Shown one piece after another: positions 54,228 to 62,388 of a DNA stretch of 64,000 nt. Origin of the DNA: Pontibacter pamirensis (GTDB lineage: Bacteria > Bacteroidota > Bacteroidia > Cytophagales > Hymenobacteraceae); the NCBI RefSeq assembly GCF_010015475.1, contig NZ_SSNI01000001.1, positions 310,001 through 374,000 of the forward strand. The letters are read 5' to 3'. The position numbers and the translations under genes are program-made. Each line of letters begins with the position of its first letter. The stretch's first letter is position 1. Under the pieces are notes generated by a model. It was not told the origin of the DNA. It saw only the letters and a list, made by a program, of their open reading frames with translations, and did not search any database.

Positions 54228-55088
54228 ATGCTCATTAAACTCTTCACGGTATATGTTTACCTGCAAGCCATGTTCTGCGGCTGCGGCTCCGACAGGCGCA
54301 ACAGCGACTTTGTGCGCCTGCGGAAAGCTTATCGCGTGGAGGTGCAAAGGATAGGCAGACTCGACAGCCGCATCTCTGAGAGCTCCGGCCTTGCCTTCGC
54401 CTCTGATTCCACTTTCTGGACGCATTCTGATGGCGGGTCGCTGAATGAGTTATACCTGTTTAACCTGAAGGGGGAGCTGCTGCAAACAGTCCCGCTGCAG
54501 GTGCCTAACCGGGACTGGGAAGATTTGGCGGAGGATGAGCAGGGGCAGCTTTATATCGGAGACTTTGGGAACAATGCTAACAACCGCCAAAACCTGCAGG
54601 TGTATAAGCTACAGCCAGAGACAAGGACTGTAGATGACACTATCCGCTTCAGTTACGCTGATCAAACTGAGTTCCCGCCACCCCGCCCTGAACGCCACTA
54701 CGATTTGGAAGGCTTCCTCTATCACACTGACAGCCTCTACCTCTTCACCAAAAGCCGCGCCCTGTGCAAAACCATTACAAAGCGCTACAGCCTTCCAGCT
54801 AAAGGAGGCGAATATACATTAGCACCTCAGGAAGAACTCCGCGTGAAGTCTCCGATTACGGCAGCTGCCATGTCTCCGGCACAGGATCAGTTTGCCTTGT
54901 TAGGCTATGGAAGGTTGTATCTTTTTGAGATGGAAGACGGGCGTGTAAATTTCAGCGGCAAACGCAGCTGCCTGCCTATAGCCAGAACAGGACAGGCCGA
55001 AGCCATACTTTACCTTTCGCCAGACCAACTCCTCATTACCAACGAAAACGGTAAAATGTACCTGGTTACAGTAAGCAGCAAAAAGTAA
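54228..55088 (+). CDS. Probable exported beta-propeller-like protein
   Basis: A 286-residue protein with a short N-terminal hydrophobic segment (TVYVYLQAMFCGCGS) that could be a lipoprotein signal with Cys near residue 17-19. The rest holds repeated blades: ESSGLAFASDSTFWTHSDGG, LYLFNLKGELLQTVPL, NRDWEDLAEDEQGQLYIGDFG. This recalls SdiA-regulated/YjiK-type beta-propellers, which often have a calcium or sugar site. Function unknown. It starts 39 bases after the helicase stop on the same strand. Confidence 0.75.
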   Translation: MLIKLFTVYVYLQAMFCGCGSDRRNSDFVRLRKAYRVEVQRIGRLDSRISESSGLAFASDSTFWTHSDGGSLNELYLFNLKGELLQTVPLQVPNRDWEDLAEDEQGQLYIGDFGNNANNRQNLQVYKLQPETRTVDDTIRFSYADQTEFPPPRPERHYDLEGFLYHTDSLYLFTKSRALCKTITKRYSLPAKGGEYTLAPQEELRVKSPITAAAMSPAQDQFALLGYGRLYLFEMEDGRVNFSGKRSCLPIARTGQAEAILYLSPDQLLITNENGKMYLVTVSSKK

Positions 55089-55245
55089 GTTTGTTTGCAA
55101 AGAACAGTGCGGCTGGGGTATTATTTATTCTCATACCAGGCCATCAGCAAAGTGGCAGAAGGAAGAGAATAGCTTTTGAGGCTGAAGACCAACCAAGATT
55201 CCTGAAAAAGCCGTAAGAGGAGGAATAACGCTAAGAGATAAAACT

Positions 55246-56121
55246 ATGCATAAGACAATATTGGTAACAGGCGCTACGGGCACTATTGGAAAAGAGGTGG
55301 CAATACAGCTTTCTATGATGGATGAGGATATACGGGTGCGGGCAGGCGTTCATTCTATCATCAAAGGAGAAAACCTGAAGCGGCTGCCTAATGTGGAAGT
55401 GGTGGAGATGGACTTTAAAGATCAGGACTCACTGCATGCTGCTTTCACGCATGTGGACAAAGTTTTTATGGTGACGCCATTCGCAAAAGACCAGGTGGAA
55501 ATGGCGAAAACGCTGGTAGACGAGGCGAAGCGAAAAGGTGTAAAGCACCTTGTGAAGCTATCAGTCATCTATGCTGATGCGGAGCCGGGTTTTATGATCG
55601 GGCACTGGCACAGAGAGATTGAAAAATACATTGAAGACAGCGGTATTACCTATACATTTCTGCGGCCGTCTTCCTTCATGCAGAATTACATTCACTACGA
55701 TGCTGAAAGTATTAAGAATGAAGGTAGACTCTATCATTCTACTGGCAGTGGTAAAATAGCATCTATAGATGTGCGCGATATTGCCGCTGTTAGTGTGGAG
55801 GTGCTGCTCGGTTCAGGCCACGAAGGGAAAGCATATGAACTTACTGGACCAGAGGCCATCTCAAACCCGGAGGCGGCGCAGATTATCGGGGAGGTAAGCG
55901 GAAGGCAGGTGCAGTATGTTGATGTTCCGGCGGATGCTGCCAGGAGCGCCATGCTGAAAAAACAGATGCCTGATTGGATGATTGATGCCATGCTGGAACT
56001 GGAGAGTGCCTACCGTGAAGACCGTTTCAGCGAAACAACAGATACGGTGCAGCAGCTTACCGGCCGCCCTCCTCATTCCTTTCAGCAGTTTGTAAAAGAC
56101 CATCAGAAATGCTTTGAGTAG
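55246..56121 (+). CDS. NmrA-like NAD(P)-binding protein
   Basis: A 291-residue atypical SDR of the NmrA/TMR group. The dinucleotide motif is VTGATGTIGKEV, and TFLRPSSFMQNY is typical of the family, as is VEVVEMDFKDQDSLHAAF. The catalytic Tyr-x-x-x-Lys of classical SDRs is not present; these proteins often sense NADP or reduce quinones (QOR2-like). Monocistronic, followed by a bidirectional terminator. Confidence 0.92.
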   Translation: MHKTILVTGATGTIGKEVAIQLSMMDEDIRVRAGVHSIIKGENLKRLPNVEVVEMDFKDQDSLHAAFTHVDKVFMVTPFAKDQVEMAKTLVDEAKRKGVKHLVKLSVIYADAEPGFMIGHWHREIEKYIEDSGITYTFLRPSSFMQNYIHYDAESIKNEGRLYHSTGSGKIASIDVRDIAAVSVEVLLGSGHEGKAYELTGPEAISNPEAAQIIGEVSGRQVQYVDVPADAARSAMLKKQMPDWMIDAMLELESAYREDRFSETTDTVQQLTGRPPHSFQQFVKDHQKCFE

Positions 56122-56189
56122 AACAGAGGCAATACTTGTTTTCAGGAAGAAGAATAGTTCAGCGCCATATTCGTGAATTCGACACAAAA

Positions 56190-56216
56190 AAAGCCACTCC
56201 CAAAAGGAGTGGCTTT
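56190..56216. terminator. Bidirectional terminator
   Basis: AAAGCCACTCC (56190-56200) pairs with GGAGTGGCTTT (56206-56216) around a 5-base loop CAAAA. A-rich before, T-rich after. It serves the NmrA gene and the convergent low-complexity gene. Confidence 0.85.
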
Positions 56217-56241
56217 CTGTTATACATTATGTATGACTAAC

Positions 56242-58224
56242 TTAGTCCATGTCTCTGTAACGATCGCTGCGTCGGGACTGGTATTGGTCCTGGTCACCAC
56301 TCTGGTTAGAGGAACCGTATCCCCCCTGACTGCCACTGCCTTGGTTGCCACCGTAGCCACGATAGTTCTCACGTGAGCTGGAACCGCGGTTGTCGCTGTA
56401 GTAAGAAGTGCCGCTGTCCATAGAACCGTATCGGCTCTGGTCGCCGCCACGGCCGCCTTGGTTATAGCCGCCTTCGCGGTAGCTGCCTGAACCAGAACCA
56501 TAGCCGCTGCGGTTGCTGTCGCCGTACCCGCCTCTGTCAGTTGAGCCGGAGTTCCCTCTGTTAGAAGAATATCCGCCACCTGCACCAGAGCTGGAGCCAT
56601 ACGAACCATAGCCGCCTTGGCCATAATCGCTGCCCTGTGAACCGAATCTTGAAGAGCGGTCGCTGTCGCCGTATTCATCGTTATATGATCCACCTCTTGA
56701 GCCACCATAACCGCCCTGGCTGCCGTAGCCGCCTTGCATAGAGCTTTGAGAGTCATAACCTCTTGAGGAGCCTCTGTTATCGTTATCGTACTCGCTCATG
56801 CCTCTCGACGAGCCGTAGCCCATAGAGCCGTATCGATCTCTGTCGCCGTAGTTTCCGCTATTAGAAGATCTGGACGTTCCGGAACCAGACATGCTGGATC
56901 CAGAGCCACCCTGGCCTGAACCATAGCCACCTTGTGAACCATACTCCTGCGATGAGGAGCCATAGTTGCCTTGTGAGCCGTAGCCTCCCTGGCCGCTGGA
57001 GCCTTGCTGGTTGTATCGGCCCATGCCGCCCTGGTCGTTCATCATGCCGTAGCCTCTGTTGCGATCCTGGTCTCCTCTTTGTGAAGAGCCATATCCACCC
57101 TGAGAACCGGAGCCACCGTAGTTGCCTTGGTTAGAAGAGCCCTGGCTGCCGTAGTTACCCTGTGAACTACCGCCTTGTCCGTAGCCTCCTTGTGAGCCAT
57201 AGCCTCCCTGGCCACCTCGTCCGCCTTGGTTGCTGCTGGTATAGCCACCGCCCATGTTACCAAAGTTACCACTCTGGCCACTTTCGTAGCTTCCATAGTT
57301 GCCTTGTGAGGAGTTACCTTGTGTGCCAAAAGCACCAGAGGTGCCACCAGAGATCATGCCTCCTTGTCGGTCGCCTTCTCTGTCCTGATAGCCGCCCTGC
57401 ATGCCACCACGGCTAGTGCCGTAGTCCTGGTCCTGGAATCTTGTGCGGTTGCCTTCCTGCCCGCCTTGGTTGCCATAGTTAAAGCCACCTTGTGAGCCGC
57501 TGGCAGACTGAGAACCATAGCCACCCTGACCTGATCCGTAGCTACCTTGCGAACCTTGCCCTGAAGAACCATAGTTACCTTGTGAACCGGAACCCATTCC
57601 TCCTGAACTGCCCTGAGAGCCATAATCTCCCTGGTAACCATAGCCGCTTTGGCCGCCATAGTTGCTGTTCTGAGAACCGTACCCATAGCCGCCCTGCGAG
57701 CCATACCCGCTTTGGTTGCCGGAGCCTTGGTTACTGCCAGATCCCTGATTGTAATTCTGGTTGCCGTAGCTTCCCTGCCCGGTGCTGGTTTGGGAGGTTT
57801 GATCAGAAGAGCTGCCACTCATGGAGCCATAGTTGCCATATTCAGAAAGCTGACCTCTATTAGAGTCTGAATTTCTATCAGATGAGCTGCCTGAGGTGCT
57901 GTCACTCTTGGAAGAAGAGGTGCTGCCCGACGGTGTCGAACTTGTCGATTTCCCGCTCTTGGTATCAGTTGTTTTACCTTCTTTTTTAGATGACGAGCCT
58001 GCCTTGGCTTTTGTGGATGATGATTTAGATCCAGAAGCAGATGTTGTGCTGCTACTGTTTTTAGATGTTGATGAAGTAGAACCGGAAGGTGAGTTTGAAC
58101 TTGAATCTTTGTTTGCTCCAAATCCGCTGGTGCTACCTGATGATGATGAAGTCGGTGTACTAGATGTGCTACCCGATTGATTTGATGATTCGTTCGAGTT
58201 TTGATCTTTTTCTGTGTCTTTCAT
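56242..58224 (-). CDS. FUS-like Gly/Ser/Tyr/Gln low-complexity protein
   Basis: A 660-residue, almost wholly disordered protein. Residues 1-128 are Ser/Thr/Lys/Asp-rich and without Tyr; from about 129 onward it is dominated by imperfect [S/G]-Y-G-[S/Q] repeats such as SQGGYGSQ, with scattered Arg and Asp (RDRYGSM). It ends YQSRRSDRYRDMD. No signal peptide, membrane span or folded domain is visible. Codons for repeated units differ between copies, so it is not a recent DNA expansion. A strong AAGGAG site 8 bases before the ATG, rare in Bacteroidota, suggests high expression. The composition resembles the prion-like domains of FUS/EWS. It diverges from cspA. Function unknown; phase separation, stress protection or adhesion are possible. 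Confidence 0.8.
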   Translation of the reverse strand: MKDTEKDQNSNESSNQSGSTSSTPTSSSSGSTSGFGANKDSSSNSPSGSTSSTSKNSSSTTSASGSKSSSTKAKAGSSSKKEGKTTDTKSGKSTSSTPSGSTSSSKSDSTSGSSSDRNSDSNRGQLSEYGNYGSMSGSSSDQTSQTSTGQGSYGNQNYNQGSGSNQGSGNQSGYGSQGGYGYGSQNSNYGGQSGYGYQGDYGSQGSSGGMGSGSQGNYGSSGQGSQGSYGSGQGGYGSQSASGSQGGFNYGNQGGQEGNRTRFQDQDYGTSRGGMQGGYQDREGDRQGGMISGGTSGAFGTQGNSSQGNYGSYESGQSGNFGNMGGGYTSSNQGGRGGQGGYGSQGGYGQGGSSQGNYGSQGSSNQGNYGGSGSQGGYGSSQRGDQDRNRGYGMMNDQGGMGRYNQQGSSGQGGYGSQGNYGSSSQEYGSQGGYGSGQGGSGSSMSGSGTSRSSNSGNYGDRDRYGSMGYGSSRGMSEYDNDNRGSSRGYDSQSSMQGGYGSQGGYGGSRGGSYNDEYGDSDRSSRFGSQGSDYGQGGYGSYGSSSGAGGGYSSNRGNSGSTDRGGYGDSNRSGYGSGSGSYREGGYNQGGRGGDQSRYGSMDSGTSYYSDNRGSSSRENYRGYGGNQGSGSQGGYGSSNQSGDQDQYQSRRSDRYRDMD

Positions 58225-58232
58225 AGTTTAAT

Positions 58233-58238
58233 CTCCTT
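58233..58238 (-). promoter_or_regulatory. Strong Shine-Dalgarno site of the low-complexity gene
   Basis: AAGGAG on the minus strand, 8 bases before the ATG at 58224. Most genes in the window lack any such site, as is normal for Bacteroidota. Confidence 0.6.
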
Positions 58239-58611
58239 AGATTTTATAGTTAAAAATTAAGTTTGTTGCTGGCCCCGCACAGGTAAGCCACAGGGGCGCA
58301 GATGTGGCTGGTTTTTAGTTTTCGTTATACCAAAATACATTGTGGTTAAACTGTTTTTTTAGTGTAACTGAACGTTTTAACTATACGAACCACACGTGAC
58401 ATAGTTATTTTTGGGTCATGGTCCGGTATGGTTAAAACAGGTGTGAATCAGCTAAGGTAAAATCTTGTAAAGGGGGTGCCTTGCCAAAGTAAAATGCAGT
58501 GTCTTGGAGGGAGGCTGTTGTGGTGGAAAGGTGCCGGCAAAGGGCCTAAGTACCTGATGGTGTATTTGTTATTTATTTTAAAAAAGAAGTTATTATATCA
58601 GAAGTTATACT

Positions 58612-58619
58612 TAACTTTG
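58612..58619 (+). promoter_or_regulatory. -7 box of cspA
   Basis: TAACTTTG fits TAnnTTTG, 27 bases before the ATG. The leader would therefore be short (about 20 bases), unlike the long thermosensing leader of enteric cspA. Confidence 0.5.
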
Positions 58620-58645
58620 CTTCATTAATTAATAAATTTATTGTA

Positions 58646-58837
58646 ATGAAAACAGGTAAAGTAAAATTCTTCAACGTATCTAAAGGTTTCGGTTTCATTG
58701 TTGCCGATGACACTAACCAGGACATCTTCGTGCATCAGTCTGGTCTGATCCATGAAATTCGCGAGAATGACCGTGTATCTTTCGAAGTGAAGGATGGTAA
58801 AAAAGGATTGAATGCAATTAACGTAGAGCGTATCTAA
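58646..58837 (+). CDS. Cold-shock domain protein CspA-like
   Basis: A 63-residue single cold-shock domain that binds single-stranded RNA and DNA. RNP1 is KGFGFI and RNP2 is DIFVHQS, both intact. The N-terminus MKTGKVKFFNVSKGFGFIV is standard. It is divergent from the FUS-like gene and is followed by a terminator that overlaps the next gene's 3' end. Confidence 0.97.
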   Translation: MKTGKVKFFNVSKGFGFIVADDTNQDIFVHQSGLIHEIRENDRVSFEVKDGKKGLNAINVERI

Positions 58838-58880
58838 GTTAAAGACATATAGTGCCGAAAGGCAACCATTCATCTATTTT

Positions 58881-58910
58881 AACCCGCTTAGTTTAACTGA
58901 GCGGGTTTTT
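58881..58910. terminator. Terminator of cspA, overlapping the EEP gene 3' end
   Basis: AACCCGCTTAGTT (58881-58893) pairs with AACTGAGCGGGTT (58895-58907) with one G-U pair, followed by TTT. The stop codon of the leftward EEP gene (58888) is inside the stem. Confidence 0.8.
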
Positions 58911-59994
58911 TATTTTCCTCCACTTCTCTGTTGCGCTCTTCGCCTTTCTCCAGTCCCTCCTGTATCAGTTCGTCTGCTTCCTGCTTGTCTTCCTGGTCTG
59001 CCACATGGTGCTCCTGCTCCTCCTCATGTTGCGGTTCATAGTTAAGCGTAATGGTTATCGGGAAATGATCTGACCCGAATTTTTCCAGTCTTTGCAGCGA
59101 CACCAGTCTGAATTCAGGATTATAAAATACGTGATCCAGGGGGTAACGGAAGAGGGGCACCAAAGCACTATACGTGTTGTAGAAACCACGGCCTACACGT
59201 GGGTCTATCATGCCACTTATTTCTTTAAAAAGCTTCGTGGTTTTAGACCACGCCACATCGTTCAGGTCGCCGGCTACCACGCTGGGGTATTTTGTTTTTT
59301 TCGACTGTTTGGCTATCAGCAGGAGCTCCGCCTCACGCGTTTCTGTGTTCTTCATGAGGCGGGGAGGCTGTGGGTGCACCGTAAACAAATCAAACTTTTT
59401 GCCGCTTGGCAGCTCTACCACAGTGTAAAAAGACGGGATGCCGTCCTCGACTAGAAACCTGATTTCGCTTTCGTGTAACTTTAGCTTGCTCCACAGCAGC
59501 ATGCCATACGTGTTCTCCAGCGGCTTCTTTATAGTGTAAGGGTAGCGCCTGTCCAGTTCATGACGCACACTTTCGTGCCAGGCCTCATCAGGTTCGTTCA
59601 TCACCAGCATATCCGGGTTCTCTTTCAGCACCAGTTGCAGGAACTTTTTATGCTTTTTATTCACCATGCGCACGTTTGCTATCATGAGCGTGAAAGCGTT
59701 GGCTGGCTTTTGCTGTTCTGTGCGAAGCGCCTCTTTTTTTGCCAGTGGTGTAAAGTAGTAGATAAACCGCAACTCATTTATAATAGCTAACGACCAGGTG
59801 ACGACCATAGCTGTTTCTGCTGTCCCATTTATACCGAACATATACAAATAGGCAACCAGAACGGCAGTTAGCAAAACAGCTATATGCAGGCGCGGAAAGT
59901 CCAGCACCCTGACCCACCAAAGCGGTGTTTTAATAAGTGGGAGAAAGGAGAAAAGGGTAAATAAAAACCCAAGTATTATAAGGGTGCTCTTCAT
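58888..59994 (-). CDS. Membrane-anchored endonuclease/exonuclease/phosphatase-family protein
   Basis: A 368-residue protein with three N-terminal hydrophobic spans (LIILGFLFTLFSFLPLI, LHIAVLLTAVLVAYLYMF and one further), then an EEP catalytic domain: LVMNEPDEAW (metal-binding Glu), VHPQPPR, VAGDLNDVAWS (Asp and Asn), PLDHVFYN and GSDHFPITI (catalytic His). It ends in a 50-residue acidic, Glu/Gln-rich tail. EEP enzymes cleave phosphodiesters in nucleic acids, lipids or sugars; the active site faces outward or inward depending on topology, which is unclear. Substrate unknown. Confidence 0.9.
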   Translation of the reverse strand: MKSTLIILGFLFTLFSFLPLIKTPLWWVRVLDFPRLHIAVLLTAVLVAYLYMFGINGTAETAMVVTWSLAIINELRFIYYFTPLAKKEALRTEQQKPANAFTLMIANVRMVNKKHKKFLQLVLKENPDMLVMNEPDEAWHESVRHELDRRYPYTIKKPLENTYGMLLWSKLKLHESEIRFLVEDGIPSFYTVVELPSGKKFDLFTVHPQPPRLMKNTETREAELLLIAKQSKKTKYPSVVAGDLNDVAWSKTTKLFKEISGMIDPRVGRGFYNTYSALVPLFRYPLDHVFYNPEFRLVSLQRLEKFGSDHFPITITLNYEPQHEEEQEHHVADQEDKQEADELIQEGLEKGEERNREVEENKKPAQLN

Positions 59995-60110
59995 GCTTTT
60001 ACAGGTGGTGTGCTATCTGCATACTAAGGCGCGGCACCTTTTGTTGCAGCCTTTTTTATCCTGATACGGAATTTCAAAAGCACATGGTCAGTTAAAAAAA
60101 ATGCCAAAGG

Positions 60111-60155
60111 CAAGAGCCCCTGCAGATGCCTGAATTGCTTCTACAGGGGCTCTTG
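60111..60155 (-). terminator. Terminator of gldH
   Basis: CAAGAGCCCCTGCA (60111-60124) pairs with TACAGGGGCTCTTG (60142-60155) with one mismatch, 12 bases past the gldH stop. Confidence 0.8.
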
Positions 60156-60167
60156 TTTAAGGAGTTG

Positions 60168-60650
60168 TTAGTTACTGCTCGTCGGGTTTTCTGCTACCCG
60201 CACACCCACAGCCATTATATGGGGCAGCGGGTCACGGCGCATATACTGGGTTAGCTGAAGCTTGTAAGTACCCGATTTGCTGAACCTGACATCATCCAGC
60301 GCCAGTGCCTGTACGTCGTAGGTGTCGCTGGAACCGCTACCAAGCGGCTGACCTGTTTTGGGGTCCATTAGCAGCAACTCGTGTAACGAAGCTGAAAGCT
60401 GTGTACTGTCCGGGCCTGTAAGCTGGTGGCGCAGGTACAGGTTATAATAATCATACTGCAGGTTGTAGCGCACATTAATGTATACATCATATACCTGTGT
60501 CGTATCCTGAATCTCAAACTCAAAAACCGGCGCATTGTCAATCTGCCAGTTGTTTTCGGGCAGATCGACGTTCTGCTCGTACACCCGTTCCGGGTCACAG
60601 CCTGTTAACATCAGCAAAGCCGCCACCCACACCACTAAAGCTTTATGCAT
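60168..60650 (-). CDS. gldH: Gliding motility lipoprotein GldH
   Basis: A 160-residue lipoprotein from ATG 60650; the longer open frame to 60881 only shadows the ricT 3' end. The lipobox LMLTGC places the acylated Cys at residue 18. The family pattern follows: VYEQNVDLPENNWQIDN and the FEIQDTTQVYDVYINVRYN block. GldH belongs to the gliding and type IX secretion gene set of Bacteroidota and is often next to a PSP1/RicT gene, as here. Its start overlaps the ricT stop by 8 bases. Gliding itself is not shown by one gene. Confidence 0.93.
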   Translation of the reverse strand: MHKALVVWVAALLMLTGCDPERVYEQNVDLPENNWQIDNAPVFEFEIQDTTQVYDVYINVRYNLQYDYYNLYLRHQLTGPDSTQLSASLHELLLMDPKTGQPLGSGSSDTYDVQALALDDVRFSKSGTYKLQLTQYMRRDPLPHIMAVGVRVAENPTSSN

Positions 60651-62160
60651 CCGTACGCGGTGGTTTATTAGGTTGATCTGGCTTTTTGCCTCTGAAAGGT
60701 TTGCGTGAGCGCTGCTTTTTAGGCTGTTGCCCATCGGCATTCGCCTGGCCTGGTGCCTGCTGCTTCTGTGATTCAGCTCTTGGTGGCCTGGCAGGTCTCT
60801 TTTCCCTTGGTTCCCGATTCTGCTCCCTGTTTTCTTTGTTATCCCTGTTTTCTTTAGGCTCGCGGTTTTCTCTTCCTTCACGTGGTCCGCGTGCCTCTTT
60901 GTTGCGGTTCCTGTTTCTGGAAGGCCGCTGCTTTTCAGGCGCCTGGCCCTGCTCGGCTGGTTGCCCCTGGCTTTTCTCCTGCTTCAGTTTCTGCCTTGGC
61001 TCCTGTGCTTCGGCCTGCGCTGGCTGGTCAGTTACACCGGCTGGTCTTTTCTTCTTCTTTTTCTTCTTTTTGCTCTTGAACTTGTCGTCGAGGCGCTCCA
61101 GGTTTCCTTCTACCTGCGCCACAAACTCATTCTGCTTCGGCTCATCAGGTATTTCCAGCAACAGCGCTTCTACCGCCACGCCTTTGGCATTTTGCTCCAG
61201 TATCTCATGCACGCGCGCTACTGGCACAGGGTACCAGTTGTTGTCTCCCTTATAACCAAACCACATCATCTTTTTAAAGATGTCGGTTTTCTGCAGCATG
61301 GCATCGCCATGCTGCGTCTGCAGTGGCCGGTTCACTGTCGGTATATCCTTCAGTGCATCCATGTAAGTCTCCAACTCATAGTTCAGGCAGCACTTTAAGC
61401 GGCCACACTGGCCGGAAAGCTTGCTCGGGTTGAGCGACAGGTTCTGGTAACGCGCCGCTGTGGTAGACACACTTTTAAAGTCAGTGAGCCAGGTAGAGCA
61501 GCAGAGCTCACGGCCACAGGAGCCAATGCCGCCCAGGCGGCCCGCCTCGTGGCGCATGCTAATCTGGCGCATTTCTATCCGCACTTTAAACTCTTCTGCC
61601 AGTTTCTTTATCAGGTCACGGAAGTCTACACGGTCATCGGCGGAGTAGTAGAAAGTTGCTTTGCTTCTGTCAGCCTGGTACTCCACGTCCGATAGTTTCA
61701 TCCGCAGCTTCAGGCTATGAATAATCTCACGGCCACGGTACATGGTTGTCGCCTCCATATCGCGCACCTCCTGGAATTTCTCCATGTCGCGCTCATTGGC
61801 GATGCGGTAAATAGAGCGGATTTCCTCGTTGTTATCCACTTTCTTCTTCAGCATCTGCAGACGCACCAGTTCTCCTTTCAGCGACACAAAACCAATATGG
61901 TGACCGTTGGGCACATCTACTACCACAGCATCGCCGGTAGTTAACTCCAGCCTGTTTACATTACGGAAAAAGTCTTTGCGACCTCCCTTAAATCTTACTT
62001 CAATAATATCGAACTCCTCAAACGACGTTGGTAACTCCATATCGCTAAGCCAGTCGAACACATTTAAACGGTTGCAGCCTCCTGTGCTGCATCCGCCGTT
62101 GCTTTTGCAGCCGCTTACGCCGGTACTGCATCCGCCACTAGAACATGAACTACATCCCAC
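60643..62160 (-). CDS. ricT: RicT/YaaT-type PSP1 protein with basic disordered tail
   Basis: A 505-residue protein starting at GTG 62160. The first 30 residues are a cysteine cluster (GCSSCSSGGCSTG). The PSP1 domain spans about 40-330 and includes FDIIEVRFKGGRKDFFRN and the cysteine motifs GSCGRELCCSTWL and SGQCGRLKCCLNYEL, which hold Fe-S clusters in RicT. In Bacillus RicT acts with RicA and RicF on RNA processing by RNase Y. The last 150 residues are a charged, disordered tail (KKKKKKKKRP, then RNRNRNKEARGPREGRENRE-type repeats), likely RNA-binding. It is coupled to gldH. Confidence 0.92.
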   Translation of the reverse strand: MGCSSCSSGGCSTGVSGCKSNGGCSTGGCNRLNVFDWLSDMELPTSFEEFDIIEVRFKGGRKDFFRNVNRLELTTGDAVVVDVPNGHHIGFVSLKGELVRLQMLKKKVDNNEEIRSIYRIANERDMEKFQEVRDMEATTMYRGREIIHSLKLRMKLSDVEYQADRSKATFYYSADDRVDFRDLIKKLAEEFKVRIEMRQISMRHEAGRLGGIGSCGRELCCSTWLTDFKSVSTTAARYQNLSLNPSKLSGQCGRLKCCLNYELETYMDALKDIPTVNRPLQTQHGDAMLQKTDIFKKMMWFGYKGDNNWYPVPVARVHEILEQNAKGVAVEALLLEIPDEPKQNEFVAQVEGNLERLDDKFKSKKKKKKKKRPAGVTDQPAQAEAQEPRQKLKQEKSQGQPAEQGQAPEKQRPSRNRNRNKEARGPREGRENREPKENRDNKENREQNREPREKRPARPPRAESQKQQAPGQANADGQQPKKQRSRKPFRGKKPDQPNKPPRTDA

Positions 62161-62388
62161 TTTTATATCTCCTTATATAGCTAGGCTATTCTTGTTTTCT
62201 AAATCAGTTAATTAACAAATATAATAATTTTTCAGGCTTTTATGTGGTAACCGTCAAAACTACCGGCTTTGCAACACTTGCCAGGGGCTTTTGGTGCGGC
62301 TGCTGCTGAAAAAAGTGTTTTAAACGATTAAACATGAAAAAATACAGCAGGTAGGGAGCGGCTGAGAATTTAAGTATAATTTTAGGTG

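Larger units (their letters stand above)
58225..58645. other. Divergent promoter region between the low-complexity gene and cspA
   Basis: 421 bases of A/T-rich DNA. On the minus strand AAGGAG lies at 58233-58238. The cspA -7 box is at 58612-58619. No hairpin or small gene was recognised; about 300 bases have no assigned role. Confidence 0.5.

Noticed and set aside
56220-58180. Long antisense frames over the low-complexity gene
   Set aside because: Repeated GGN/TAN codons leave several complementary frames open. Their products are Ala/Thr/Met- or Ser/Arg-rich with no domain, and the FUS-like frame has a strong ribosome site.
56242-58224. Possible tandem-repeat or CRISPR array
   Set aside because: The repeats are imperfect, unequally spaced and match amino-acid repeats with synonymous changes. 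There is no constant direct repeat with unique spacers.
60651-60881. 77-codon N-terminal extension of gldH
   Set aside because: It lies wholly inside the ricT 3' end in another frame and would put the lipobox at residue 95. ATG 60650 gives a normal lipoprotein signal.
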